Origin: Lepus europaeus
Lineage: Eukaryota > Chordata > Mammalia > Lagomorpha > Leporidae
Length of the DNA: 64,000 nucleotides
NCBI RefSeq assembly: GCF_033115175.1
Contig: NC_084850.1
Coordinates: forward strand, 15,097,218-15,161,217
Reading direction: 5' to 3'
Both the position numbers and the translations under genes were made by a program. Below the pieces are notes generated by a model that searched no databases, was not told the DNA's origin, and was given only the letters and a program-made list of their open reading frames with translations. How positions within the stretch are numbered: the first letter of the stretch is position 1; each line of letters opens with the position of its first letter. Of the stretch, positions 1 to 11,601 are shown one piece after another.

Positions 1-785
1 TTGTATGTATCAATAGATAATTATTTTCTTCCTTGAGTCATATACCTTAGTGGATGCACTGCACTGTTTTTAACCATTCACCCAGCAAAGAACATCTGGG
101 CTCTTTCCAAGCTGCTGTTTTTGCCATTATAAACAAAGATGCTATGAATATTCATGTACAAGGTTTTGCATGAACACAAGTCTTCATTTTTGTGGCAAAT
201 GCTCAGGACCACCTTGGCTGAGTCATAGAGGAGTTGTATGTTCACTTTTTTAAAGAGGCATCCAAGCTATTTTCCAAAATTGATGCATCATTTCCCATTC
301 CCACTGCGATATATTGGTAATCTACTTTATTCATATCCTCACCAGCATTGGTGATGTCATTACTTCCCATTGAAGTCACTCTGAGCATTAGGGGTGTACT
401 GATATCCTGTTGTGGCTTTAACTTACATTTCCCTTATGTTGAGGTAATGATGTGGAACATTATCTTATGTGACAGTTTGCCATCTTTTATTCTCCTCAAT
501 GATATGGCTACTCATGTTTTATGTCTAATTTCTGATTAAATTGTTTTATTATTATTTTGTGAATTATTTATATATTCTAGATCCTAGTTTTTTTCAGGTA
601 TATGGTGTGAAAATACTTTCTCCCCATCTGCCAATCAGCTTTCAGCCTCTTTGCCCTGGCTTTTGAAGAATAAAAGTTCAAATTCTGATGAGGTGCAATT
701 TGGCAAGTTTTCCTTTTATGGGTTGTGCTTTTGTCCTTAGGATTCAGATAGGACAGCCTTGTTAAAGAAATCAGGGCTGAGATGA
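1..785 (-). mobile_element. Old L1 (L1M-type) fragment, reverse orientation
   Basis: Read on the minus strand this is the 3' part of L1 ORF2; motifs such as the reverse of 'CACAATAGCCAAG..GGAAACAACC' survive in degraded form at 60-330. The window edge cuts it. It is non-coding now. Confidence 0.6.
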
Positions 786-1200
786 GTTACATTTTACAAT
801 ATTGACTTCAATAAGAAATAGATTTCAGAACTGGGATGCACCACTGGCCAAAGATGGTTTCGAATGGCCCTGCCTCTAGAGGTGAGCTGTATTTACAGCC
901 AGAAAAACATTAATCACATACAAGATTGCACTGATCGGTGCAGCTTGGCATTTGCCTTATCTGAGCCTAATTGGGCAGCCTGATGCCTGTGATTGACTGA
1001 GGGTTTGGTTGCTATGATTGGGTAAAGCTTGGTTTTGTGGTTGCCATGGTGCACTCTTAGGTCAGGTTACAGCTTGCTTACATATCAAGCTTGGTTACAT
1101 TTCACTATATAAAGAAGCTGCAAAGGAACAAAATTTATGACCCAAGTATGGAGACCACTTACGCCAAATTTATTTCAGTTTAAAATGGTGGACCTGTGAC
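786..1200 (+). mobile_element. Possible old ERVL-like LTR
   Basis: A TATAAA-like box (CTATATAAAGAAGCTGCAAAG, about 1104) is followed by a short leader with AAAATTTATGACCC. The layout is LTR-like, but I cannot name the family or set exact ends. Confidence 0.3.
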
Positions 1201-1443
1201 AGGCATTGTGTTCCAGTAGTGTAAGCTGTTGCTTTGAACACACATTCCATATGAGAGTGCCAGTTTCTGTCCAGGCTACTCCACTTTTATTCCAGGTTCT
1301 TGGTAATGTCCCTGAGAAAGATTTCAAAGGTGGCCTCTTTACTTTTGTCCCTGACACCTATGTAGGAGTCTTTGGAGGAGTTTCAGACTCCTAGCTTTGG
1401 TCTGATGCAGCTTGGCTATTATAGGTATTTGGGGAGAAATAAT
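1201..1443. other. Unassigned intergenic sequence
   Basis: I see no gene or recognisable element here. Confidence 0.5.
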
Positions 1444-1482
1444 TAGATAGATAGATGGATAGATAGATAGATAGACAGACGG
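1444..1482. repeat. (GATA)n microsatellite
   Basis: Imperfect ATAG/GATA units are visible directly, decaying to GACA/GACG at the right end. Confidence 0.9.
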
Positions 1483-1534
1483 ACCAACCAACTTTGTCAA
1501 TAAGTAAGTTATATTACTTTTGTTAGTGGGAGTC

Positions 1535-1705
1535 TGCATTCAATCACTGTGTGCCAAGCACTCTCTAGACATTACTTCATTTAATCCTCCCCTCCAATCC
1601 GTGACATACATGCCATTTCTATTTGCATTTTCTAGATGTGGAAGTAGAGACACAGAGTGACTTGGGGATTTGTCTGAGGTCCCACAAGTAGGAAGTAGAA
1701 GAGCT
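1535..1705 (-). mobile_element. MIR SINE fragment
   Basis: The sequence follows the antisense MIR order: GTGCCAAGCACTCT, CATTTAATCCTCCC, TTCTAGATGTGGAAGTAGAGACACAGAG, then GGTCCCACAAGTAGG. Confidence 0.7.
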
Positions 1706-1818
1706 CAGAGAAAATCCTGATTCTGTGTTGTTTCCAAGCACCTGTCCTTGTGATGATTTCCAGTTTCCATCAGGCAACAGAAAATTCAACCTCCAGAATA
1801 CAGAGTTTTTATAACCAA

Positions 1819-2166
1819 GTTTTTTTTTGACAGGCAGAGTTAGACAGTGAGAGAGAGAGAGAGAGACAGAGAGAAAGGTCTTCCTTTTCCCATTGGTTCA
1901 CCCCCCAAGTGGCCGCTACGGTCGGCACGTTGCTGTCAGTGCACTGCGCAGATCCAAAGCCAGCAGCCAGGTGCTTCCTCCTGGTCTCCCATGTGGGTGC
2001 AGGGCCCAAGCACTTGGGCCATCCTCCATTGCCCTCCTGGGCCACAGCAGAGAGCTGGCCTGGAAGAGGGGCAACTGGGACAGAATCCGGCGCCCTGACA
2101 GGGACTAGAACCCGGTGTGCCGGCGCCGCAGGCAGAGGATTAGCCTAGTGAGCCATGGCGCCAGCC
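1819..2166 (-). mobile_element. C repeat, type B
   Basis: Full length. It is flanked by the target duplication TATAACCAA (1810-1818 and 2167-2175). It contains a (GA)n tract. Confidence 0.95.
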
Positions 2167-2175
2167 TATAACCAA

Positions 2176-2867
2176 CTTCTGACACAATCATACAGTTGGG
2201 AACTTCCCGTCATCAGGTCAAATGACAGTAGGGACAATAACTGACTCAAAAGTAGAAACATTCCCAGTTCTCCAAGCTTTCCTGTGCTCTCTGTGCAGTT
2301 CTTCTTCTAACTCAGCATAATCCAAATACCAGTGAGCATCCAGTATGTGGACCCATGCCCTCTAGCCACCATGTGTCTTGCACTGGTGGACTTTCCTGGG
2401 GCCTCTCACTAGGCCCATGTACATGGATTTCTAGGAATGCCATCTGGACTGGCCCCAAGCTTTGCTGAGGTTGTCCACTTTCCTGGATTGGATTGCTGCT
2501 GCCTCCATGAAGACAGAGGAGTCACATACCCACCATATCTTAAAGGTCTACACTGCCCTCCTGTGAGCCCTTCCCTTTTGTGCCATAATACAGGCCTTTA
2601 CTAGCTCAACTGATCACAGAGACAGTTGCCTGCCTACACATGTTTACTGCAACTTCCTTGTAAGTATGACTTGTGGATTTTGGTTAGAAAACTCATTTTG
2701 GAATCAGGCTGTTAGGAAGAGATCAGTGCATTTCTCTGTTATTTGGTGCATTTGTCCTGATTATTTTCCAAAGGCATCAGCAACCTCTATGACATAATCT
2801 TAACATCTTCATTCCTTTCAAAAGTTTCCCTGAAATGACAACATGATCCCAAACCTCCACTTAAGAT
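2176..2867. other. Unassigned intergenic sequence
   Basis: Moderately GC-rich and free of recognised repeats. No conserved reading frame and no splice-bounded coding stretch seen. Confidence 0.5.
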
Positions 2868-3067
2868 CTTTTCTTGAAGCCCATTTGTTTCATTCAATCA
2901 TTCATCTATTCAGCATCTTGTTACTCAGACCTTCCTCTGTAACGTGTGCTGTGCTAGGCATTGGGAATATAGCACAGAACAAGACAGGCACTGACCCTGA
3001 TATCCAGACACTTGATTTCAATCTGGGAGAATTTAATAAGAAAAAAATCATTATAGAAATCACTATT
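2868..3067 (-). mobile_element. L2 fragment
   Basis: Antisense L2 end: TTCATTCAATCATTCATCTATTC, then GTGCTAGGCATTGGG and ATAGCACAGAACAAGACAG. Confidence 0.65.
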
Positions 3068-3357
3068 GGGGGGTATCAGTGCTGTTGTGCAGTAGGTTAA
3101 GGCACCATCCACAGCTCCAGCATCCAATATAGGCATTGGGTCAAGTCCTGGATGCTCTACTTCTGATCCAGCTCCCTAATGTGTCTAGGAAAGCACCAGT
3201 GGATGGCCCAAGTGCTTGGGACTCTGCACCCATGTTGGAGACCTGAAAGAAAATCCTGGATCTTGGCTTCAGCCTGGCCCAGTCCCAGCCATTTCAGCCA
3301 TCTGGGGAGTAAACCAGTGGATGGAAGATTTCTTTCTTTCTCTCCCCCCCCCCCCTT
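3068..3357 (+). mobile_element. C repeat, type A
   Basis: Old copy whose tail is replaced by a C13-like run (3344-3355). It abuts the next C repeat directly. Confidence 0.85.
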
Positions 3358-3661
3358 CTGTGCCAGTATTGTAGCACAGTGGGTAAAGCCACTACCTGCA
3401 ACATCTGCCTCTTATATGGGCACTGGTTCACATCCCAGCTGCTCCACTTCTGAACCAGCTCCCTGCTAATGGCCTCGGAAAAGCACTGGAAGATGGCCCA
3501 AGTGTTTGGGCTCCTGCCACCTACATGGGAAACCTAAATGAAGCTCCTGGTTCCTGACTTCCTATGGACATTGCAGCCATTTGGGGAGTGGACCAGCAAA
3601 TGGAGGATCTCTCTGTCTCTCCCACTTTCTCTGTAGCTCTTTTAAATAAATAAATCTTTTA
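3358..3661 (+). mobile_element. C repeat, type A
   Basis: Head TTGTAGCACAGTGGGTAAAG, tail AAATAAATAAATC. Second of four same-strand copies in a row. Confidence 0.9.
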
Positions 3662-3669
3662 TAACATAA

Positions 3670-3996
3670 TCTGGGGTTGAGGGTTTGCTGCAGTGGTTAA
3701 GTTGTGGCTTGAGACACCCACTTCCCATTTCCAAGTGCCTGATTTGAGTCATAGCTACTCAATTTCTGATCCATATTCCTGCTAATGTACATCCCAAGGG
3801 GCAGCAGATGATGGCTCAAGTGCTTGGGTTCCTGCCACCAACAAGGGAGACTGAATAGAGTTCCAGACTCCTGGCTTCAACCTGCCCCAGATCCAGCTGT
3901 TGCTAGCATTTGGGGAATAAACCAGCAGGTGGAAGATCTCTGTCTCTCTCTATCTTTCAAACAAAAATTGAAAATAAATAAAAATTTTTAAAAATA
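3670..3996 (+). mobile_element. C repeat, older subtype
   Basis: Head CAGTGGTTAAGTTG with 'GAGACACCC'. The tail is A-rich with AATAAATAA. Confidence 0.85.
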
Positions 3997-4006
3997 TTCT
4001 GATCAT

Positions 4007-4337
4007 GGGGCCGGTGCTGTGGCATAGTAGGCTAAGCTCCACCTGTGGCACCAGCATCCCATATGGGCACCAGTTCATGTCCCAGTTGTTCTTCTTCCAG
4101 TCCAACTCTCTGCTCTGGCCTGGAAAAGCAACAGAAGATGGCTCAAATGCTTGGGCCCCTGCACTTGTGTAGAAGACCCGAAGAAGCTCCTAGCTCCTAA
4201 TTTTGGATCAGCCCAGCTCTAGCTGTTGCAGTCATTTGAGGAATGAACCAGTGGATGGAAGACCTTTCTCTCTGTCTCTCTCTCTTTCTGTCTGTAATTC
4301 TACCTCTCAAATAAATAAATAAAATCTTTAATAAAAG
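4007..4337 (+). mobile_element. C repeat, type A
   Basis: GGGGCCGGTGCTGTGGC head. Target duplication TTCTGATC (3997-4004 and 4338-4345). Confidence 0.95.
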
Positions 4338-4570
4338 TTCTGATCTAATATTCTAAAAACAGAACTACCATATGAGCCAACATTCCCACTTCTCTATATA
4401 TATCCAAAATAATTGCAAGCTGAGTCCTAAAGAGATATTTGTATAGCCGTATTCCAAGTAGCATTATTCACAATAGATAATAGGTAGAAGCAACACAAGT
4501 GTCCATTGATGGATGAATGGATAAACAAAATGTGGTATATACACATACAATGGAATACTTTTCTTTCTTT
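4338..4570 (+). mobile_element. Old L1M fragment
   Basis: Typical L1 3' ORF2 text: AACTACCATATGAGCCA, ATTATTCACAATAG, GTGTCCATTGATGGATGAATGG, ATACAATGGAATAC. Continues beyond the C repeats that cut it. Confidence 0.75.
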
Positions 4571-4900
4571 TAAAAAACTATCTATCTATCTATCTATCTA
4601 AAAGGCAAAGTTACAGAGAGAGAGGGAGAAATAGAGGTCCTCCAACCCCTGGTTCACTCCACAAATGACCACAATGGCTGGGGCAGGACCATGCCAAAGT
4701 CAGGAGAATGGAACTCCATCTGGGTCTCCTACACAGATGCAGGAGCCCAAGTACTTGGGCCATCTCCTGATGCTTTCCTTGGAGCATTATCAGAGAGCTG
4801 GATTGGAAGTGGAGCAACAGAGTCTCAAACCAGCACTCCTTTGGGATGTGCTGGAACTTAACACACTACAACAGGCAGGAACTTAACACACTACAACACA
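4571..4900 (-). mobile_element. C repeat, type A, with (CTAT)n tail and a 25-bp duplication
   Basis: The tail side carries (CTAT)n at 4578-4600. The head end holds two copies of GGAACTTAACACACTACAAC (4853 and 4878), a local 25-bp tandem duplication. Confidence 0.85.
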
Positions 4901-5000
4901 ATGCTATCCTCACTATGCAGCCTTTAAATAAAGGCAATCTTGCATCATACTATGAGAGTACTAAAAAGATTCACAGAAAAGTGTAAAAAATGTAAGAGCT

Positions 5001-5336
5001 TGGGGTCAGTGCTGTGGCGTCATAGGTTAAGCCTCTGCCTGGGGAGTCAGCATCCCATATGGGAACCGCTTTGAGTCTTGGCTGCTCTAGTTCCGAAGCA
5101 GCTCCCTGCTAATGGCCTGGGAAAATGCTGGAAGATGTTCCAAGTGCTTGAGCCCCTGCACCCCCATAAGGAGACTCAGAAGAAGCTCCTGGCTTGTAGC
5201 TTCAGATCAGCCTATCTCCGGCCATTGTGACCATTTGGGGAGTGAACCAGTGGTTGGAAGACCTCTCACTCTCTGTCTCTCCCTCTCCCTGTAACTCTGC
5301 CTCTCAAATAAATAATTAAATAAATAAATGAGCTTT
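5001..5336 (+). mobile_element. C repeat, type A
   Basis: Target duplication AAAATGTAAGA-CT (ends 5000; right copy 5337-5351). Tail AAATAAATAATTAAAT. Confidence 0.9.
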
Positions 5337-5351
5337 AAAAATGTAAGATCT

Positions 5352-6045
5352 TACAGAACTGGCATTGTGACACAGCAGATTAAGCTACCACTTGCAGTGC
5401 CAGTATCCCATATAGGAGAACTTGTTCAAGTTCCAGCTGCTTTACTTCCGATCAAGCTTCCTGCAAATGCGCCTGAGAAGGCATTGGAAGATGACCCAAG
5501 TATTTGGGCCCTTGTCACCCATGTAGGAGATCAGGATGAAGTTCCTGGCTCCTGATTTTGGCATGGCTCAGTCCTGGATTTTGAAGGCATTTGGGGAGTG
5601 AATCTGTAGATGGAAGATCTCTTTCTCTCTCTGTCTCTCCGTCTCTGTCACTCTGCCTTTTTTAAAAAAAGATTTATTTATTTATTTATTTATTTGAAAG
5701 ACAGAGTGACAGAAGAAGAGAGAGAGAGGGAGAGAGAGAGAATCTTCCATCCACTGGTTCACTCCCCAAATGGTCGCAACAGCCAGAGCTGGATTGATCT
5801 GAAGCCAGGAGCCAGTAGCTTCTTCTGGGCCTCTCATGTGGGTGCAGGGGCCCAAGTACCTGGGCCATCTTCTGCTGCTTTCCTAGAACATTATCAGGGG
5901 GATGGATTGGAATTGGAGCATCTGGGACTCAAACAAGTGCCCATATGAGATGTGGGCACTGTAGGTGGTGGTTCAACCCGTTACGCCACAGCACCTGCCC
6001 CATGTTGCTCTGACTTTCAAATAAATTAATTAATCTGGTTTTTTT
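5352..6045 (+). mobile_element. C repeat, type A, split by a second C repeat
   Basis: The 5' part is 5352-5662. The 3' end resumes at about 6003 (GTTGCTCTGACTTTCAAATAAATT). The interruption is the inverted copy at 5663-6002. Confidence 0.85.
5663..6002 (-). mobile_element. C repeat, type A, nested and inverted in another
   Basis: A full-length reverse copy begins with (TTTA)n and ends GCCACAGCACCTGCCCC. CTCTG-CTTT is repeated at both junctions, consistent with a target duplication inside the host SINE. Confidence 0.9.
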
Positions 6046-6054
6046 TTTAAAGTA

Positions 6055-6200
6055 AGAGATTATGCTGGTACAAAAAGTTTATTTCATAATACATGGAAAA
6101 TGTGTATTATGAAGAAACTGCATGGATTTCAAATTTTTATAACAATATAAACTTCTATTTTAATTCCACTTTCCATGAATTTCTTGATGTAGCCTCACAT
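6055..6200 (-). mobile_element. Palindromic DNA-transposon MITE, copy 1
   Basis: TACATGGAAAATGTGTATTATG at the left and TTTAATTCCACTTTCCATGAA at the right form inverted ends. Its reverse complement matches the element at 12985-13465. Looks like a mariner/Tc1-type MITE; family not confirmed. Confidence 0.45.
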
Positions 6201-6288
6201 AACATGCATGAACCTTAGAAATATTATGCTAAATGAAATAAGCCAGTCACAGAAGAGAAAGAACTATATATGACTCAATTCATAGGAG
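6200..6288 (+). mobile_element. Old L1M fragment
   Basis: ATGAACCTTAGAAATATTATGCTAAATGAAATAAGCCAGTCACAG is the L1 ORF2-end signature, in decayed form. Confidence 0.65.
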
Positions 6289-6651
6289 TGCTATGGTTTG
6301 AATGTTTCCTCTAATTTTCATGTGCTGGGAATTTGATCTCCAATGTGATGGTATTAAGAGGTAGGACCTTTAAGAAGTAATTAAGCTGTGAGAGCTTTTC
6401 CCTCATGAATGGATTAAAACAAATATCACAAAAGTAGGTTCTTGAAGGATGAGCTCTGCCCCCTTCTTTCTGTGTTGCCTTCTCTCAATCTTTCTTCTTC
6501 CACACTGGCATGATACAGTAAGGCCTTTGCCAGATACTGGCCCCTCCATCTTGGACTTTTCAGCCTTCAGATCTGAGAAATAAATTTATTTTCTCTATAA
6601 ATTATTCAGTTTATTACACTCTGTCATAACAGCACAAAAAAGACTAAGACA
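6289..6651 (+). mobile_element. MaLR-type LTR (MLT1/MST-like), complete
   Basis: Starts TGCTATGGTTTGAATGT and ends AAAAGACTAAGACA (TG...CA). Contains the known internal order: AGGTAGGACCTTTAAGA, CCCTCATGAATGGATTAA, CTTGGACTTTTCAGCC, GAGAAATAAATTTATT, and CATAACAGCACAAAA. A solo LTR of a non-autonomous ERVL-MaLR. Confidence 0.85.
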
Positions 6652-6667
6652 ATAAAGTCTCTAAAAT

Positions 6668-7010
6668 TTTGAATTGGGGATAGACATGTGGCACTACAGC
6701 TAATCACTGCTTGGGATACCCACACCCCATATCAGAGTGCCTGCTTCTGGGTCCCAGCTATTCCACATCCAATACAGCTTTCTGCTAATCTGAACCCTGG
6801 TAATGCAGCAACTGATGGCTCAAGTGCTTGTGTCCCTGCCACCCATGCAGTATACCTGTATTGAGATCTGGGTTTCTGTATTCAGCCTGGCCCAGCTTTA
6901 ACTGGTACAGGCATTTGGGGAGTAAACTAGCAGATGGAAGATCTCTTTCTGTCTCTGCATGTGTGTCTCTCTCTCTTTTAAGCTAAAAAAAAGTTAAATA
7001 AATAAATATG
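6668..7010 (+). mobile_element. C repeat, older subtype
   Basis: Head with 'TGGCACTACAGCTAATCACTGC' and a GGGATACCC motif. Tail TTAAATAAATAAAT. Confidence 0.85.
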
Positions 7011-7019
7011 CGAATTCAT

Positions 7020-8721
7020 AGATACATAAAATAGAATGCAAAACAGAACTAACAGGAATGCAAGTCTCGATCAACATATGAAAATCAATCCATGTAATAT
7101 ATTAATAAAATAGAAATATGCATGATAATCTTGATATAGAAAATAACTTGATAAAATCTAAATAATTTATTGATAAAAATTCTCCACAAACTAAGAATAG
7201 AACTTCCTCAGCCTGATAAAAGGCATCTATGTAAAACCTTATAATTAACATCATACTTCAAGGTGAAAGACAGAATGCAAAAAAAAAAAAAAAAGACTGA
7301 ATGCCTTCCCCCTAACATCAAAAATAAGACCAGGATGTCTGATCTTGCTGCTTCAACACCACAGTAAAAGTTCTTTCCAAGGTAATTAGATAAGATAAAG
7401 AGAAAAAAGTCTTCAAGATTAGAAAGAAAATATTGAAACTCTGTATACACAGATGACATCATCTCACATATTAAAAACTCTCAAGGATCCACCACATAAA
7501 AGAAAAATACATATATTAGAGCTAATAAATGAGTTCTGGAAAGGTGCAAAGTATAAGATCAATATAAAAACATCAGTTGTATTTCTGTATACTAGCAATG
7601 AATTATCTGAAAATGAATTTAAAAAAAGAAACCCCATATATAATAGCATCAAAAAGAAAAGAACACTTAGGAATAAATATAGCAAAACAAGTGTAAGACT
7701 TGTACATTGAAAACCACAATATCTTGTTGAAAGAAATAAAAGATATAAACAAAAAGAAGCATATCCCAATCTACAGTTTAAAAGTCTTTACTGTCAAGGT
7801 TAAGATGGTAATGCTCTTTAAAATGATCTACAGAATCAATAAAATCCTTGCCTAAATCTTAGGCCCCTCATGTGAAGAAGTGGACAAGTTAATCATAACA
7901 TTCTTATGGAAATGCAAGGGATCCTAATAGCCAAAACAATCTTGAAAAAGAACAAAATTGAAGGATTCACACTTCCCAATTTCAAAATTCATTACAAAGC
8001 TACAGTACTGGAGACCATGTGGTATTGGCATAAGGACAAACATGTAGCTCATTGCAATGGAATTGAGAGTTCAGAAATTAACCTATACATCTATGGTCAA
8101 CTGATTTTCAACAGAGGCACAAAGTCCATTCAATAAGGAAAGAATAGTCTTTTCATCAAAAGGTGGTTGGACAACTCACTATCCCGTGTAAAAGAATGAA
8201 CTGGGACCCCCTAATACATACCAGATATAAAAAATTAATTCAAAATAGATCAAAGGCCTGTATTTAAGAGCTAAATCTATAAAAAATTTTAGGAGGAAAC
8301 ACAGGCATAAATCTTAATGACCCTGGATTAAGCAATGATTCATTTTAAATATGGAGCTCAAAACAAGCAACAAAAGCAAAATGAGATAAAATGTATTCAT
8401 CAAAATTAAAAATTTTTGTACATTAAAGGACATTGTCAAGAGAGTTAAGATAACCCACAGAACAGGAGAAAATATTTGCATATCAAATATCTGATTTTAA
8501 AACCTTGTATATAGACTACAAAAACAATAATTATACCTCAACAATGAAAAGACAAAACAAAATTTAAATGGGTAAAGATTTGAATAGATATATCTGCAGA
8601 GAAGATATAAAGTGGCTAGTGAGTACATGAAAATATGTTCAACATCATCAGTCATTAGGGAAATGGCAATTAAAACTACAATGAAATATCACTTCATATC
8701 CACTAGGATGGCTATAAATTA
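7020..8721 (+). mobile_element. Old L1M, ORF2 reverse-transcriptase to C-terminal part
   Basis: TACACAGATGACATCATC at about 7446 is the degraded YxDD box of the reverse transcriptase. ACATTCTTATGGAAATGCAAGGG, TACAAAGCTACAG and ATGAAATATCACTTCATATCCACTAGGATGGCTA follow in L1 order. Multiple stops. Resumes after 9118 and 10360. Confidence 0.85.
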
Positions 8722-8797
8722 TCTATTAAAGATTTATTTGTTTAAAAGGCAGATCTGCAGAGAGACAGGGAGAAGGGGAGGGAGAAAGAGAAAGAGA

Positions 8798-8853
<56 letters not shown>

Positions 8854-9118
8854 TTCCATCTGCTGGCTCATTCTCCAAACAGCTGCAACAGCCAGGTCCG
8901 GGTCAGGTTGAAGCCAGGAGTCAGGAACTCCATCCTGGTTTCTCACATGGGTGGCAGAGCCGCAAGCATTTAGGCCACCTTTCTCTGTCTTCCCAGGCAC
9001 ATTAGCAGGAAGCTGGATTGGAAGCATACAGCCAGGACTTAAATCAGCACTCTGATATGGGATGCCAGTGTTACAAGTGGTGTCTTAACCCAGTATGCCA
9101 CAGTGCCCTCCCTAGAAT
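8722..9118 (-). mobile_element. C repeat, type A, inserted in L1M
   Basis: Carries long (GA)n at 8790-8848. Junctions show GGCTATAAATTA (8710) and GGGTATAATTTA (9119), a likely target duplication. Confidence 0.9.
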
Positions 9119-9147
9119 GGGTATAATTTAAGAAAAAGCAGAAAATA

Positions 9148-10344
9148 TTGCCCCAAATGGTGGAGTTAGAAATGTGCCAGGGGATTCCAATACAATCCTA
9201 TCAAGGTGGCATGTACCAATGCCATCTCACTAGTCCAAGTGATCAATTTCAGTTCACAATTGATCACACTGTTAGGTCTAAGAGTCAAAGGGATCACACA
9301 AACAAGACAAGTATCTGCTAATACTAACTGATAGAATCAAAAAGGCAGAGAAAGATCCAACATGGGAAGTGGGATACACGGGAGACTCATAGAATGGCAG
9401 ATGTCCTAAACAACACTCTGGCCTCAGAATCAGCCCTTAAGGCATTCGGATCTGGCTGAAGAGCCCATGAGAGTATTGTAGGCATGGAAAGCCAAGATAC
9501 CATGGAAAAGAAAAAAAAAAGACCTAAATGAAAGATCTCTGTGAGTGAGATCCCAGTGGAAAGAACAGGGCCATCAAAGAAGGAGGTACCTTTCTCTGAA
9601 GGGAGGAGAGAATTCCACTTTGACTATGACCCTATCGGAATAAGATCAAAGTCAGCGAACTCTAAAGGCTTCCATCGCCCTGGCAACTCATGACTAGAGC
9701 CTAGGGAGATTACTGATGCCATGAACAGGAATGTCAAATTGTTAAGTCAGCAACAGAAGTCACTGTGTACTTACATCCCATGTGGGATCTGTCCTTAATG
9801 TGTTGTCTAATGTGCAGTGATGCTATAACTAGTACTGAAACAGTATTTTTACACTTTGTGTTTCTGCGTGGGTACAAACTGATGAGATCTTTACTAATTA
9901 TATACTGAATCGATCTTCTGTATATAAAGATAATTGGAAACGGAAAAAAAAAAAAAAAAAAAAACCCTGGTGTTAAATTGGAAATGGCATAGAAAATTAA
10001 TTAATTTTTTTAAAAAAATATTATGTAGGATCCCTGTCTTTAATGTGCTGTACACTGTTATTTAATGCTATAACTAGTATTCCAACAGTATTTTTTTTTC
10101 ACTTTGTGTTGCTATATGGGGGCAAACTGTTGAAATCTTTACTTAATATATACTAAACTGATCTTCTGTATATAAAGAGAATTGAAAATGAATCTTGATG
10201 TGATTGGAAGGGGAGAGGGAGCGGGAAAGGGGAGGGTTGTGGGTGGGAGGAAAGTTTTGGGAGGGGGAAGCCATTGTAACCCATAAGCTGTACTTTGGAA
10301 ATTTATATCCATTAAATAAAAGTTTAATAATAAAAAAAGGAAAA
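9148..10344 (+). mobile_element. Younger lagomorph L1 3' end with two 3'UTR copies
   Basis: Flanked by a 15-bp target duplication AAAAAGCAGAAAATA (9133-9147 and 10345-10359) inside the old L1M. The first 3'UTR copy (to about 9940) ends early in A20. A second one starts near 10020 and runs through the G-rich tract to ATTAAATAAAAGTTT and the final A-tail. 5'-truncated and non-coding. Confidence 0.85.
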
Positions 10345-10359
10345 AAAAAGCAGAAAATA

Positions 10360-11090
10360 AACAAGTTGTGGTGAAGATGTGGTGAAACTGGAGCCTGTAT
10401 ACAATATTAGTAGACTAAAATATGGTATGACTGCTTTGAAAAATAGTTTGGCCATTTTTCAAAAAGTTAAATATAGAATTACCATATGACCCAGCAATTC
10501 CACTCCTAGGTATACTTGTATACACATGAGAATGAAAAAAGAAGAATTCACAGAAGAGCTTGTGCACAAATTATCCTATCAGCATTATTCATAAAAGCCA
10601 AAGCTGGAAGCAATCCAAATATCCATCCACTGATGACTGAATAAATAAAATGTGTCGCATCCATAAAGTGGAATTCTATTTAGCCATAAAGAGAATGACC
10701 ATTGATATATGCTACAAGATGCATAAACACTGAAAATATCATGCTATGTGAAAGAGGCCAAATATACAAGGCCTTATATAATTCTGCTTACATAAAATGT
10801 CCAGAAAAGCAAATCTATGGGAACAGAAAGTAGATTAGTGGTTGCTACAGTCTGGGGAGGGGAAAGTGGGGAGTGTTAGGCAATGAGTATGTGGTTTTTT
10901 TTTTTAAGTTGATGAAATATTCTAAAATAAGATAGTGGTGATAACTCTACAACAGTGTGAATATACATAAAATCCACTGAATTATACATACTAAAATGTT
11001 AGAATGGTGAATGTTAAGTTGTATGAATTATATCTCAAAGCAATAAAACAAAACACTATATTTGCCTCATTGGGGGCAGTATTGTTCCTT
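10360..11090 (+). mobile_element. Old L1M, 3' end
   Basis: Resumes the interrupted element: ACAAGTTGTGGTGAAGATGTGG, then CATATGACCCAGCAATTCCACT, and ends near GAATTATATCTCAAAGCAATAAAAC. Same strand and phase of homology as 7020-8721. Confidence 0.8.
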
Positions 11091-11106
11091 TAAGCATGCA
11101 ATGATG

Positions 11107-11427
11107 GGGCTGGCGCTGTGGCATAGCTGGTAAAGCTGCTGTCTACAGTGCTGGCATCCCATATGGGCGCCGGTTCAAGTCCTGGATGCTCTACTTCCGA
11201 TTCAGCTCTCTGTTATGGCCTGAGAAAGCAGCAGAAGACAGCCCAAGTCCTCAGGCCCCTGCACCCATGTGGGAAGAGCCAGAGGAAGCTCCTGGCTTCA
11301 AATCAGTGCAGCTCCAACCATTGCGGCCAGCTGGGGAGTGAACCACCAGAAGACCTCTCACTCTCCCTGCCTCTCCTCTCTCTGTATAACTCTGACTTTC
11401 AAATAAGCAAAATAAATCTTTTAAAAA
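11107..11427 (+). mobile_element. C repeat, type A
   Basis: Target duplication ATGCAATGATG (11096 and 11428). Confidence 0.95.
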
Positions 11428-11601
11428 ATGCAATGATGGTAAGTATTGTCTCTACTGTCTAATAATAGAATGTGACCAATGATTCATTCCTATACCCTTT
11501 TGAACTGGGTGACATTTCATTGAAGTAATACACTTGTTATACTGTCCAATAGTTAATGATAACAATAGTAACCCCCACAACAACAAGTGCTGATAAGGTT
11601 T

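Noticed and set aside
7453..8136. Short ORFs in the old L1
   Set aside because: Fragments of a frameshifted ORF2, not genes.
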